Source: Eutreptiella sp. 'Long Island Sound 2002' (Eukaryota; Euglenozoa; Euglenophyceae; Eutreptiales; Eutreptiaceae). Taken from it: DNA of 64,000 nt. Within the stretch, counting starts at the first letter, position 1. Every line of letters starts with the position of its first letter. The notes beneath the pieces are model-generated. The model worked only from the letters and a program-made list of their open reading frames with translations, ran no database searches and was not told the DNA's origin. Below are positions 1 to 13,143 of this stretch, one piece after another. The position numbers and the translations under genes were made by a program. The stretch is from assembly GCA_964036045.1 (NCBI GenBank), contig OZ038379.1, forward strand, positions 76,837,992-76,901,991. Direction: 5' to 3'.

Positions 1-3000
1 CCGTGTGTCATGAGCCATTCGCTGCGTACCAAGAGCAATGCACCGTGTGTACAGAGTGGTCCACTGCGTGACCAAGGCAAACACAATGTGTGTCTCGAGG
101 AATTCAGTGCACGACAAGAGCACATACACCGTCGTCTTGAGGGATTCGCTGCACAACCACATAAAAATACACCGTGTGTCCCGAGCAAAGAACCGCATGT
201 CTAGAGGAAGATAGCCGTGTGTCATGAGCAATCCACTACCTGACCGGAGCAATTCAATGCACCACCAGAGCAAATACATCGTATGCTTTGAGCAATGCAC
301 TCCATCTCAAGAGCAAATACGTGTCCAGACCATTTCACTGCATGTCTAGAGCAAATACACCGTATGTCCTGACCAATGCACTGCCTGTCCAGAGTAAATA
401 CAACGTGTCTCCTTAGGAATTCGCCGCATGTCTAGAGGGAATACACCCTGTGCCCCTTTGTCTTGAGCCATTCACTGCATCTCCAAAGCGAATACACCAT
501 GTGTCCTCAGCATTCCCTTGCATGACCAGAGGGAATACACTCTGTCTTCTTAGCAATTTCCTGCATGTCTAGACCGAATACACCGTGTTTCTTGTGGCTC
601 GTGAGCAATTCAGTTCATGCCTAGACCAAATATGCCGTGTGTCTTGAGAAACTTATTGCATGACCACAGCAAACAAACTGTGTGTTTTGAGCAATTCACA
701 GCATGTCGAGAGCACATACACCATGTGTCTTGACCATTTCCTTGCAGGTAGAGAGCAAATACACCGCCCGGCCTGAGAGTTTCACAGCATGTCTAGAGCA
801 AATACACGGTGAGTCTTGCGCGGTTCATTGCATGTGGAGCACAAATACACCGCGCGTCTAGAGTGTTTCTCGGCATGTTCACAGCAAACACATCGCGTGT
901 CTTGAGCAACTCGCTGCGTTACAAGAGCAAATGCACGTTCGTCAAGAGCATTTCACTGCATGTCGAGAGCAAATACACCGTGTGTCATGAGCCATTCGCT
1001 GCGTACCAAGAGCAATGCACCGCGTGTACAGAGTGGTCCGCTGCGTGACCAAGGCAAACACAATGTGTGTCTCGAGCAATTCAGTGCACAACAAGAGCAA
1101 ATACACCGTCGTCTTGAGGGATTCGCTGCACAACCACATAAAAATACACCGTGTGTCCCGAGCAAAGAACCGCATGTCTAGAGGAAGATAGCCGTGTGTC
1201 ATGAGCAATCCACTACCTGACCGGAGCAATTCAATGCACCACCAGAGCAAATACATCGTATGCTTTGAGCAATGCACTCCATCTCAAGAGCAAATACATC
1301 ACGTGTCCAGACCATTTCACTGCATGTCTAGAGCAAATACACCGTGTGTCCTGACCAATGCACTTCCTGTCCAGAGTAAATACAACGTGTCTCCTTAGGA
1401 ATTCGCCGCATGTCTAGAGGGAATACACCCTGTGCCCCTGTGTCTTGAGCCATTCACTGCATCTCCAAAGCGAATACACCATGTGTCCTCAGCATTCCCT
1501 TGCATGACCAGAGGGAATACACTCTGTCTTCTTAGCAATTTCCTGCATGTCTAGACCGAATACACCGTGTTTCTTGTGGCTCGTGAGCAATTCATTTCAT
1601 GCCTAGACCAAACATGCCGTGTGTCTTGAGAAACTTATTGCATGACCACACCAAACACACTGTGTGTTTTGAGTAATTCACAGCATGTCGAGAGCACATA
1701 CACCGTGTGTCTTGACCATTTCCTTGCAGGTAGAGAGCAAATACACCGCGTGGCCTGAGAGTTTCACAGCATGTCTAGAGCAAATACACGGTGAGTCTTG
1801 CGCGGTTCATTGCATGTGGAGCACAAATACACCGCGCGTCTAGAGTGTTTCTCGGCATGTTCACAGCAAACACATCGCGTGTCTTGAGCAACTCGCTGCG
1901 TTACAAGAGCAAATGCACGTTCGTCAAGAGCATTTCACTGCATGTCGAGAGCAAATACACCGTGTGTCATGAGCCATTCGCTGCGTACCAAGAGCAATGC
2001 ACCGTGTGTACAGAGTGGTCCACTGCGTGACCAAGGCAAACACAATGTGTGTCTCGAGGAATTCAGTGCACGACAAGAGCACATACACCGTCGTCTTGAG
2101 GGATTCGCTGCACAACCACATAAAAATACACCGTGTGTCCCGAGCAAAGAACCGCATGTCTAGAGGAAGATAGCCGTGTGTCATGAGCAATCCACTACCT
2201 GACCGGAGCAATTCAATGCACCACCAGAGCAAATACATCGTATGCTTTGAGCAATGCACTCCATCTCAAGAGCAAATACGTGTCCAGACCATTTCACTGC
2301 ATGTCTAGAGCAAATACACCGTATGTCCTGACCAATGCACTGCCTATCCAGAGTAAATACAACGTGTCTCCTTAGGAATTCGCCGCATGTCTAGAGGGAA
2401 TACACCCTGTGCCCCTTTGTCTTGAGCCATTCACTGCATCTCCAAAGCGAATACACCATGTGTCCTCAGCATTCCCTTGCATGACCAGAGGGAATACACT
2501 CTGTCTTCTTAGCAATTTCCTGCATGTCTAGACCGAATACACCGTGTTTCTTGTGGCTCGTGAGCAATTCAGTTCATGCCTAGACCAAATATGCCGTGTG
2601 TCTTGAGAAACTTATTGCATGACCACAGCAAACAAACTGTGTGTTTTGAGCAATTCACAGCATGTCGAGAGCACATACACCATGTGTCTTGACCATTTCC
2701 TTGCAGGTAGAGAGCAAATACACCGCCCGGCCTGAGAGTTTCACAGCATGTCTAGAGCAAATAGACAGTGAGTCTTGCGCGGTTCATTGCATGTGGAGCA
2801 CAAATACACCGCGCGTCTAGAGTGTTTCTCGGCATGTTCACGGCAAACACATCGCGTGTCTTGAGCAACTCGCTGCGTTACAAGAGCAAATGCACGTTCG
2901 TCAAGAGCATTTCACTGCATGTCGAGAGCAAATACACCGTGTGTCATGAGCCATTCGCTGCGTACCAAGAGCAATGCACCGCGTGTACAGAGTGGTCCGC

Positions 3001-6000
3001 TGCGTGACCAAGGCAAACACAATGTGTGTCTCGAGCAATTCAGTGCACAACAAGAGCAAATACACCGTCGTCTTGAGGGATTCGCTGCACAACCACATAA
3101 AAATACACCGTGTGTCCCGAGCAAAGAACCGCATGTCTAGAGGAAGATAGCCGTGTGTCATGAGCAATCCACTACCTGACCGGAGCAATTCAATGCACCA
3201 CCAGAGCAAATACATCGTATGCTTTGAGCAATGCACTCCATCTCAAGAGCAAATACATCACGTGTCCAGACCATTTCACTGCATGTCTAGAGCAAATACA
3301 CCGTGTGTCTTGACCAATGCACTGCCTGTCCAGAGTAAATACGACGTGTCTCCTTAGGAATTCGCCGCATGTCTAGAGGGAATACACCCTGTGCCCCTGT
3401 GTCTTGACCCATTCACTGCATCTCCAAAGCGAATACACCATGTGTCCTCAACATTCCCTTGCATGACCAGAGGGAATACACTCTGTCTTCTTAGCAATTT
3501 CCTGCATGTCTAGACCGAATACACCGTGTTTCTTGTGGCTCGTGAGCAATTCATTTCATGCCTAGACCAAACATGCCGTGTGTCTTGAGAAACTTATTGC
3601 ATGACCACAGCAAACACACTATGTGTTTTGAGCAATTCACAGCATGTCGAGAGCACATACACCGTGTGTCTTGACCATTTCCTTGCAGGTAGAGAGCAAA
3701 TACACCGCGTGGCCTGAGAGTTTCACAGCATGTCTAGAGCAAATACACGGTGAGTCTTGCGCGGTTCATTGCATGTGGAGCACAAATACACCGCGCGTCT
3801 AGAGTGTTTCTCGGCATGTTCACAGCAAACACATCGCGTGTCTTGAGCAACTCGCTGCGTTACAAGAGCAAATGCACGTTCGTCAAGAGCATTTCACTGC
3901 ATGTCGAGAGCAAATACACCGTGTGTCATGAGCCATTCGCTGCGTACCAAGAGCAATGCACCGTGTGTACAGAGTGGTCCGCTGCGTGACCAAGGCAAAC
4001 AGAATGTGTACTCGAGCAATTCAATGCACGACAAGAGCAAATACACCGTCGTCTTGAGGGATTCGCTGCAGAACCACACAAAAATACACCGTGTGTCCCG
4101 AGCAAAGAACCGCATGTCTAGAGGAAGATAGCCGTGTGTCATGAGCAATCCACTACCTAACCGGAGCAATTCAATGCACCACCAGAGCAAATACATCGTA
4201 TGCTTTGAGCAATGCACTCCATCTCAAGAGCAAATACATCACGTGTCCAGACCATTTCACTGCATGTCTAGAGCAAATACACCGTGTGTCCTGACCAATG
4301 CACTGCCTGTCCAGGGTAAATACAACGTGTCTCCTTAGGAATTCGCCGCATGTCTAGAGGGAATACACCCTGTGCCCCTGTGTCTTGAGCCATTCACTGC
4401 ATCTCCAAAGCGAATACACCATGTGTCCTCAGCATTCCCTTGCATGACCAGAGGGAATACACTCTGTCTTCTTAGCAATTTCCTGCATGTCTAGACCGAA
4501 TACACCGTGTTTCTTGTGGCTCGTGAGCAATTCAGTTCATGCCTAGACCAAATATGCCGTGTGTCTTGAGAAACTTATTGCATGACCACAGCAAACACAC
4601 TGTGTGTTTTGAGCAATTCACAGCATGTCGAGAGCACATACACCGTGTGTCTTGACCATTTCCTTGCAGGTAGAGAGCAAATACACCGCCCGGCCTGAGA
4701 GTTTCACAGCATGTCTAGAGCAAATACACGGTGAGTCTTGCGCGGTTCATTGCATGTGGAGCACAAATACACCGCGCGTCTAGAGTGTTTCTCGGCATGT
4801 TCACAGCAAACACATCGCGTGTCTTGAGCAACTCGCTGCGTTACAAGAGCAAATGCACGTTCGTGAAGAGCATTTCACTGCATGTCGAGAGCAAATACAC
4901 CGTGTGTCATGAGCCATTCGCTGCGTACCAAGAGCAATGCACCGTGTGTACAGAGTGGTCCGCTGCGTGACCAAGGCAAACACAATGTGTGTCTCGAGCA
5001 ATTCAGTGCACGACAAGAGCAAATACACCGTCGTCTTGAGGATTCGCTGCACAACCACACAAAAATACACCGTGTGTCCCGAGCAAAGAACCGCACGTCT
5101 AGAGGAAGATAGCCGTGTGTCATGAGCAATCCACTACCTGACCGGAGCAATTCAATGCACCACCAGAGCAAATACATCGTATGCTTTGAGCAATGCACTC
5201 CATCTCAAGAGCAAATACATCACGTGTCCAGACCGTTTCACTGCATGTCTAGAGCAAATACACCGTGTGTGCTGACCAATGCACTGCCCGTCCAGAGTAA
5301 ATACAACGTGTCTCCTTAGGAATTCGCCGCATGTCTAGAGGGAATACACCCTGTGCCCCTGTGTCTTGAGCCATTCACTGCATCTCCAAAGCGAATACAC
5401 CATGTGTCCTCAGCATTCCCTTGCATGACCAGAGGGAATACACTCTGTCTTCTTAGCAATTTCCTGCATGTCTAGACCGAATACACCGTGTTTCTTGTGG
5501 CTCGTGAGCAATTCAGTTCATGCCTAGACCAAATATGCCGTGTGTCTTGAGAAACTTATTGCATGAGCACAGCAAACACACTGTGTGTTTTGAGCAATTC
5601 ACAGCATGTCGAGAGCACATACACCATGTGTCTTGACCATTTCCTTGCAGGTAGAGAGCAAATACACCGCCCGGCCTGAGAGTTTCACAGCATGTCTAGA
5701 GCAAATACACGGTGAGTCTTGCGCGGTTCATTGCATGTGGAGCACAAATACACCGCGCGTCTAGAGTGTTTCTCGGCATGTTCACAGCAAACACATCGCG
5801 TGTCTTGAGCAACTCGCTGCGTTACAAGAGCAAATGCACGTTCGTCAAGAGCATTTCACTGCATGTGGAGAGCAAATACACCGTGTGTCATGAGCCATTC
5901 GCTGCGTACCAAGAGCAATGCACCGTGTGTACAGAGTGGTCCGCTGCGTGACCAAGGCAAACACAATGTGTGTCTCGAGCAATTCAGTGCACGACAAGAG

Positions 6001-9000
6001 CAAATACACCGTCGTCTTGAGGATTCGCTGCACAACCACATAAAAATACACCGTGTGTCCCGAGCAAAGAACCGCATGTCTAGAGGAAGATAGCCGTGTG
6101 TCATGAGCAATCCACTACCTGACCGGAGCAATTCAATGCACCACCAGAGCAAATACATCGTATGCTTTGAGCAATGCACTCCATCTCAAGAGCAAATACA
6201 TCACGTGTCCAGACCATTTCACTGCATGTCTAGAGCAAATACACCGTGTGTCCTGACCAATGCACGGCCCGTCCAGAGTAAATACAACGTGTCTCCTTCG
6301 GAATTCACCGCATGTCTAGAGGGAATACACCCTGTGCCCCTGTGTCTTGAGCCATTCACTGCATCTCCAAAGCGAATACACCATGTGCCCTCAGCATTCC
6401 CTTGCATGACCAGAGGGAATACACTCTGTCTTCTTAGCAATTTCCTGCATGTCTAGACCGAATACACCGTGTTTCTTGTGGCTCGTGAGCAATTCAGTTC
6501 ATGCCTAGACCAAATATGCCGTGTGTCTTGAGAAACTTATTGCATGAGCACAGCAAACACACTGTGTGTTTTGAGCAATTCACAGCATGTCGAGAGCACA
6601 TACACCGTGTGTCTTGACCATTTCCTTGCAGGTAGAGAGCAAATACACCGCCCGGCCTGAGAGTTTCACAGCATGTCTAGAGCAAATACACGGTGAGTCT
6701 TGCGCGGTTCATTGCATGTGGAGCACAAATACACCGCGCGTCTAGAGTGTTTCTCGGCATGTTCACAGCAAACACATCGCGTGTCTTGAGCAACTCGCTG
6801 CGTTACAAGAGCAAATGCACGTTCGTCAAGAGCATTTCACTGCATGTCGAGAGCAAATACACCGTGTGTCATGAGCCATTCGCTGCGTACCAAGAGCAAT
6901 GCACCGTGTGTACAGAGTGGTCCACTGCGTGACCAAGGCAAACACAATGTGTGTCTCGAGCAATTCAGTGCACGACAAGAGCAAATACACCGTCGTCTTG
7001 AGGGATTCGCTGCACAACCACATAAAAATACACCGTGTGTCCCGAGCAAAGAACCGCATGTCTAGAGGAAGATAGCCGTGTGTCATGAGCAATCCACTAC
7101 CTGACAAGGGCAATTCAATGCACCACCAGAGCAAATACATCGTATGCTTTGAGCAATGCACTCCATCTCAAGAGCAAATACATCACGTGTCCAGACCATT
7201 TCACTGCATGTCTAGAGCAAATACACCGTGTGTCCTGACCAATGCACTGCCTGTCCAGAGTAAATACAACGTGTCTCCTCAGGAATTCGCCGCATGTCTA
7301 GAGGGAATACACCCTGTGCCCCTCCGTCTTGAGCCATTCACTGCATCTCCAAAGCGAATACACCATGTGTCCTCAGCATTCCCTTGCATGACCAGAGGGA
7401 ATACGCTCTGTCTTCTTAGCAATTTCCTGCATGTCTAGACCGAATACACCGTGTTTCTTGTGGCTCGTGAGCAATTCATTTCATGCCTAGACCAAACATG
7501 CCGTGTGTCTTGAGAAACTTATTGCATGACCACAGCAAACACACTGTGTGTTTTGAGCAATTCACAGCATGTCAAGAGCACATACACCGTGTGTCTTGAC
7601 CATTTCCTTGCAGGTAGAGAGCAAATACACCGCGTGGCCTGAGAGTTTCACAGCATGTCTAGAGCAAATACACGGTGAGTCTTGCGCGGTTCATTGCATG
7701 TGGAGCACAAATACACGGCGCGTCTAGAGTGTTTCTCGGCATGTTCACAGCAAACACATCGCGTGTCTTGAGCAACTCGCTGCGTTACAAGAGCAAATGC
7801 ACGTTCGTCAAGAGCATTTCACTGCATGTCGAGAGCAAATACACCGTGTGTCATGAGCCATTCGCTGCGTACCAAGAGCAATGCACCGTGTGTACAGAGT
7901 GGTCCACTGCGTGACCAAGGCAAACACAATGTGTGTCTCGAGCAATTCACTGCACGACAAGAGCAAATACACCGTCGTCTTGAGGGATTCGCTGCACAAC
8001 CACATAAAAATACACCGTGTGTCCCGAGCAAAGAACCGCATGTCTAGAGGAAGATAGCCGTGTGTCATGAGCAATCCACTACCTGACCGGAGCAATTCAA
8101 TGCACCACCAGAGCAAATACATCGTATGCTTTGAGCAATGCACTCCATCTCAAGAGCAAATACATCACGTGTCCAGACCATTTCACTGCATGTCTAGAGC
8201 AAATACACCGTGTGTCCTGACCAATGCACTGCCTGTCCAGAGTAAATACAACGTGTTTCCTTAGGAATTCGCCGCATGTCTAGAGGGAATACACCCTGTG
8301 CCCCTGTGTCTTGAGCCATTCACTGCATCTCCAAAGCGAATACACCATGTGTCCTCAGCATTCCCTTGCATGACCAGAGGGAATACACTCTGTCTTCTTA
8401 GCAATTTCCTGCATGTCTAGACCGAATACACCGTGTTTCTTGTGGCTCGTGAGCAATTCAGTTCATGCCTAGACCAAATATGCCGTGTGTCTTGAGAAAC
8501 TTATTGCATGACCACAGCAAACACACTGTGTGTTTTGAGCAATTCACAGCATGTCGAGAGCACATACACCGTGTGTCTTGACCATTTCCTTGCAGGTAGA
8601 GAGCAAATACACCGCGTGGCCTGAGAGTTTCACGGCATGTCTAGAGCAAATACACGGTGAGTCTTGCGCGGTTCATTGCATGTGGAGCACAAATACACTG
8701 TGCGTCTAGAGTGTTTCTCGGCATGTTCACAGCAAACACATCGCGTGTCTTGAGCAACTCGCTGCGTTACAAGAGCAAATGCACGTTCGTCAAGAGCATT
8801 TCACTGCATGTGGAGAACAAATACACCGTGTGTCATGAGCCATTCGCTGCGTACCAAGAGCAATGCACCGTGTGTACAGAGTGGTCCGCTGCGTGACCAA
8901 GGCAAACACAATGTGTGTCTCGAGGAATTCAGTGCACGACAAGAGCAAATACACCGCCGTCTTGAGGGATTCGCTGCACAACCACATAAAAATACACCGT

Positions 9001-10790
9001 GTGTCCCGAGCAAAGAACCGCATGTCTAGAGGAAGATAGCCGTGTGTCATGAGCAATCCACTACCTGACCGGAGCAATTCAATGCACCACCAGAGCAAAT
9101 ACATCGTATGCTTTGAGCAATGCACTCCATCTCAAGAGCAAATACATCACGTGTCCAGACCATTTCACTGCATGTCTAGAGCAAATACACCGTGTGTCCT
9201 GACCAATGCACTGCCCGTCCAGAGTAAATACAACGTGTCTCCTTAGGAATTCGCCGCATGTCTAGAGGGAATACACCCTGTGCCCCTGTGTCTTGAGCCA
9301 TTCACTGCATCTCCAAAGCGAATACACCATGTGTCCTCAGCATTCCCTTGCATGACCAGAGGGAATACACTCTGTCTTCTTAGCAATTTCCTGCATGTCT
9401 AGACCGAAAACACCGTGTTTCTTGTGGCTCCTGAGCAATTCAGTTCATGCCTAGACCAAAGATGCCGTGTGTCTTGAGAAACTTATTGCATGACCACAGC
9501 AAACAAACTGTGTGTTTTGAGCAATTCACAGCATGTCGAGAGCACATACACCATGTGTCTTGACCATTTCCTTGCAGGTAGACAGCAAATACACTGCGTG
9601 GCCTGAGAGTTTCATAGCATGTCTAGAGCAAATACACGGTGAGTCTTGCGCGGTTCATTGCATGTGGAGCACAAATACACCGCGTGTCTAGAGTGTTTCT
9701 CGGCATGTTCACAGCAAACACATCGCGTGTCTTGAGCAACTCGCTGCGTTACAAGAGCAAATGCACGTTCGTCAAGAGCATTTCACTGCATGTGGAGAGC
9801 AAATACACCGTGTGTCATGAGCCATTCGCTGCGTACCAAGAGCAATGCACCGTGTGTACAGAGTGGTCCACTGCGTGACCAAGGCAAACACAATGTGTGT
9901 ATCGAGCAATTCAGTGCACGACAAGAGCAAATACACCGTCATCTTGAGGGATTGGCTGCACAACCACATAAAAATACACCGTGTGTCCCGAGCAAAGTAC
10001 CGCATGTCTACAGGAAGATAGCCGTGTGTCATGAGCAATCCACCACCTGACCGGAGCAATTCAATGCACCACCAGAGCAAATACATCGTATGCTTTGAGC
10101 AATGCACTCCATCTCAAGAGCAAATACATCACGTGTCGAGACCATTTCACTGCATGTCTAGAGCAAATACACCGTGTGTCCTGACCAATGCACTACCTGT
10201 CCAGAGTAAATACAACGTGTCTCCTTAGGAATTCGCCGCATGTCTAGAGGGAATACACCGTGTGCCCCTGTGTCTTGAGCCATTCACTGCATCTCCAAAG
10301 CGAATACACCATGTGTCCTCAGCATTCCCTTGCATGACCAGAGGGAATACACTCTGTCTTCTTAGCAATTTCCTGCATGTCTAGACCGAATACACCGTGT
10401 TTCTTGTGGCTCGTGAGCAATTCAGTTCATGCCTAGACCAAATATGCCGTGTGTCTTGAGAAACTTATTGCATGACCACAACAAACACACTGTGTGTTTT
10501 GAGCAATTCACAGCATGTCGAGAGCACATACACCGTGTGTCTTGACCATTTCCTTGCAGGTAGAGAGCAAATACACTGCCCGGCCTGAGAGTTTCATAGC
10601 ATGTCTAGCGCAAATACACGGTGAGTCTTGCGCGGTTCATTGCATGTGGAGCACAAATACACCGCGCGTCTAGAGTGTTTCTCGGCATGTTCACAGCAAA
10701 CACATCGCGTGTCTTGAGCAACTCGCTACGTTACAAGAGCAAATGCACGTTCGTCAAGAGCATTTCACTGTATGTCGAGAGCAAATACAC
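1..10790. repeat. Satellite array: ~982-bp higher-order repeat built from ~41-bp monomers
   Basis: The same block recurs with equivalent landmarks at 809, 1791, 2768, 3750, 4731, 5712, 6693, 7675, 8657, 9639 and 10621, so the period is 977-982 bp over 11 copies (the first cut by the window edge, the last one ending early). Each block is made of about 24 diverged monomers of about 41 bp of the type GAGCAAATACACCGTGTGTC followed by TTGAGCAATTCACTGCATGTC. Monomers within a block differ strongly while successive blocks are nearly identical. That is the definition of a higher-order repeat, kept uniform by recent unequal exchange or amplification. Short open frames (65-117 codons) recur in every block on both strands only because the block is repeated; I do not call them genes. 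A centromeric, pericentromeric or subtelomeric role is possible but not shown. Confidence 0.96.
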
Positions 10791-11510
10791 CATGTGTGTT
10801 GAGCGATTCACTGCGTGGCAAGAACAATACACCATGTTTCCTCTGCCATCGATGTGGTGATTTGCTGAGGACAGACCGTGTATTTCTTGTTAACATGCAG
10901 AGACTTGCTTGGGCCATATAGTGTATCTGCTCTCATCGTGCAATGGGCCCCTCAAGATCGAGGTGTATTTGCTCTAGGCGTGCACTCAAGTGCTGAATAC
11001 ACAAAGCATGTTTGCCTTGGTCACGCAATGAACCGCTCAACACACGCGGCGTATTTGCTCTGGTCATGCAGCCGATTCAAATATACCCTGTGTGTTCAGC
11101 GATTTGGTGCATGTCAAGAGAAAGTACACCGTGTGTCCAGAGCAATTCACTTCATGACCTCATCAAATACTCCGTGTGTCTTGAGGGATTCACTCCATGA
11201 GCACGGCAAATACACCGTGTGTCCTCAGCAATTCACTGCAGAACTAGAGCAAATACACAATGTGCCTTGACCATTTCATTGCATGACCCGAGTAAATACA
11301 CCGTGTGACCTGAGCTCCTCACTGCACGTCCACGACAAATGCACCGTGTGTTGTGATCATTTCACTGCATGACCAAAGTAAATACACCGTGTGTCCTAAG
11401 CATTTCACGGCATCTCCAAAGCAAATACACCGTGTGTTCTAAGCGATGCAGTGCATGACCAGAGCAAATATACCGTGTGTCATGAGCGTTTCACCGCCTC
11501 ACCAGCGACC
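10791..11510. repeat. Divergent monomeric edge of the 41-bp satellite, with a flipped segment
   Basis: After the last landmark block the sequence keeps the roughly 41-bp rhythm (AGCAAATACACCGTGTG, then a CA-rich half), but the monomers no longer follow the block order and differ much more from each other. From about 10,870 to 11,075 the monomers read in the opposite orientation (GTGTATTTGCTCT, GGTCATGCA), then return to the original orientation until about 11,510. This resembles the older monomeric border that flanks homogenised higher-order arrays. Confidence 0.85.
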
Positions 11511-13143
11511 GGGCCAATAATGTAACACCATATTAAACGAGAAACCAGTGCACTTGCAAAATGCAGCTTAGAAAGCATTGCGTTGACAAGCAAGGCTGCT
11601 CCATCCAATCGCGGTGTCCAGCTACGTGACAACATGTAGCAATCATCAGTATCTACACGCAATGATGCCGCAAACATCATTAAAATCAATGACACGATGT
11701 ACCCACAAAAGACATTATCGTTGGATGTCTGCATGGATTGGCCACAAGCCCCCAAACTACCCTGGGATGATCTCGGTCCCCAAGAAAACACCGATACCCG
11801 CACTCTTGTGGAGATGTGAGTGCGAGACCCCCAAAAAGGGGCCATGATGCCCCGGACACCAACAGCCTTAGGGACTTCCGCTCCACTGGCCAAAAGTGTG
11901 AACCCTGGTGGACTGTACCGACGGGCCAAAATGCCGCAAACAACCTCCGGAAGATCTCTGTCACCAACACACAACTAAAATACTGCGAAGACGAGCCATG
12001 ATGCCCTAGTGGCTGCTCGAGGCCCCACTGGGCGCTAGTAGGCAGAAACGACTCTTGGCACTTGATAAACCACCAATGACAATACTCAACTTCGCCATTG
12101 ATCATGGCTTGCAGTACCACCACTACACATCAAGTGCGAGAAAACAAACTATAGGACGCGAGCAAGCATGACACCCCAATCTACCACAATTGACCATTAA
12201 TCACCCTCGATCGTTGAACTACACATGACGAACATGTCATGCCGAACCTTAACTCAAATTGGCTCCCCCTGAATGCATATTGTACACCACACGACTATTT
12301 TGGCTTGCTTGGGCATCCTTGGGGGGGCGCATTTCACACTTGGTCTGGCAGTTGTGCGTTTGCCTCGTCTGGATCCCACCGTTCCCGGGAGGAGAACCCG
12401 ACTATCGCGTGTCCCGGTGCTACGGGCCAACTTAGGCCCATCCGAGGTGATACTTGTGGTGGGGGAGGGGGGGGGAATTGCATAAGCCTCCACAATATGC
12501 CCGTCCCCATGAGGTGCCGCCAGGAGTTGTTTCTACCGCATACGTGTGCCACGACTCTTGCATTTCGAACTTCTTCTTAACTGATCCGTCAAGTGTGGCA
12601 TCGTAGTATGCTGGGCCACTATTACAATGGGATGACGGTGTGCAGAAAGGTGGCTCTATGATCTGCATTAGATAACCATAGGGGCTTAGGTTGAAAGCAC
12701 AATTCCCCAGGGGCCCGTATAACAGGCCTGTTAAAAACACCGCCCACGGACCCTTGTGGGCAGGTGGGCAGCAGTTTGATAAAAGGGTGTTTTTTTCCCG
12801 TTTTTCGGCTTTTTTTTGTGGTTTTTCTGAGGAAAATATTGTTTTTGTCCTTCACTATGACCTCAAATGCATTTTCCAAGACATTTAAAAGGTTTTTTAA
12901 ATGTTCATAGCATGGTGTCACTCAACAGCTCAACCAATCAACAACACAAACCAGAAAAAAACCACTGTGTTGCAGCTCGGTTGCTTCGGCCTTGTGACCT
13001 GAAGTGGCGTTTTCCCACCATTTTCAATTGTTAGTTTGTTGTGTGCTGCTACTTTGGCATTGAAATATTCATGTATCACGGAAGTCAGGGTGTTTTTTAG
13101 GTGGGTTTGCCCAAGGAGTGCCGGCTGAACGTTATCATGTAGC
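11511..13143. other. Low-information interval between two satellites
   Basis: No convincing gene. A minus-strand open frame spans about 11,480-11,974 but has no ATG at its head and no recognisable domain. Two diverged direct copies of about 155 bp can be seen; each carries CCATGATGCCC (about 11,842 and 11,997). A G-rich tract lies at 12,462-12,475. The stretch 12,700-12,900 is T-rich (repeated TTTTTCGG and TTTTTTT runs) and begins with a GC-rich motif around GGCCTGTTAAAAAC. It resembles, in reverse complement, the A-rich stretch at 25,290-25,480 on the far side of the minisatellite. Confidence 0.5.

Noticed and set aside
809-10860. Family of conserved 65-117-codon genes in the first 10.8 kb
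   Set aside because: They are the same satellite block read 11 times, open on both strands, with non-ATG starts in many cases and no domain.
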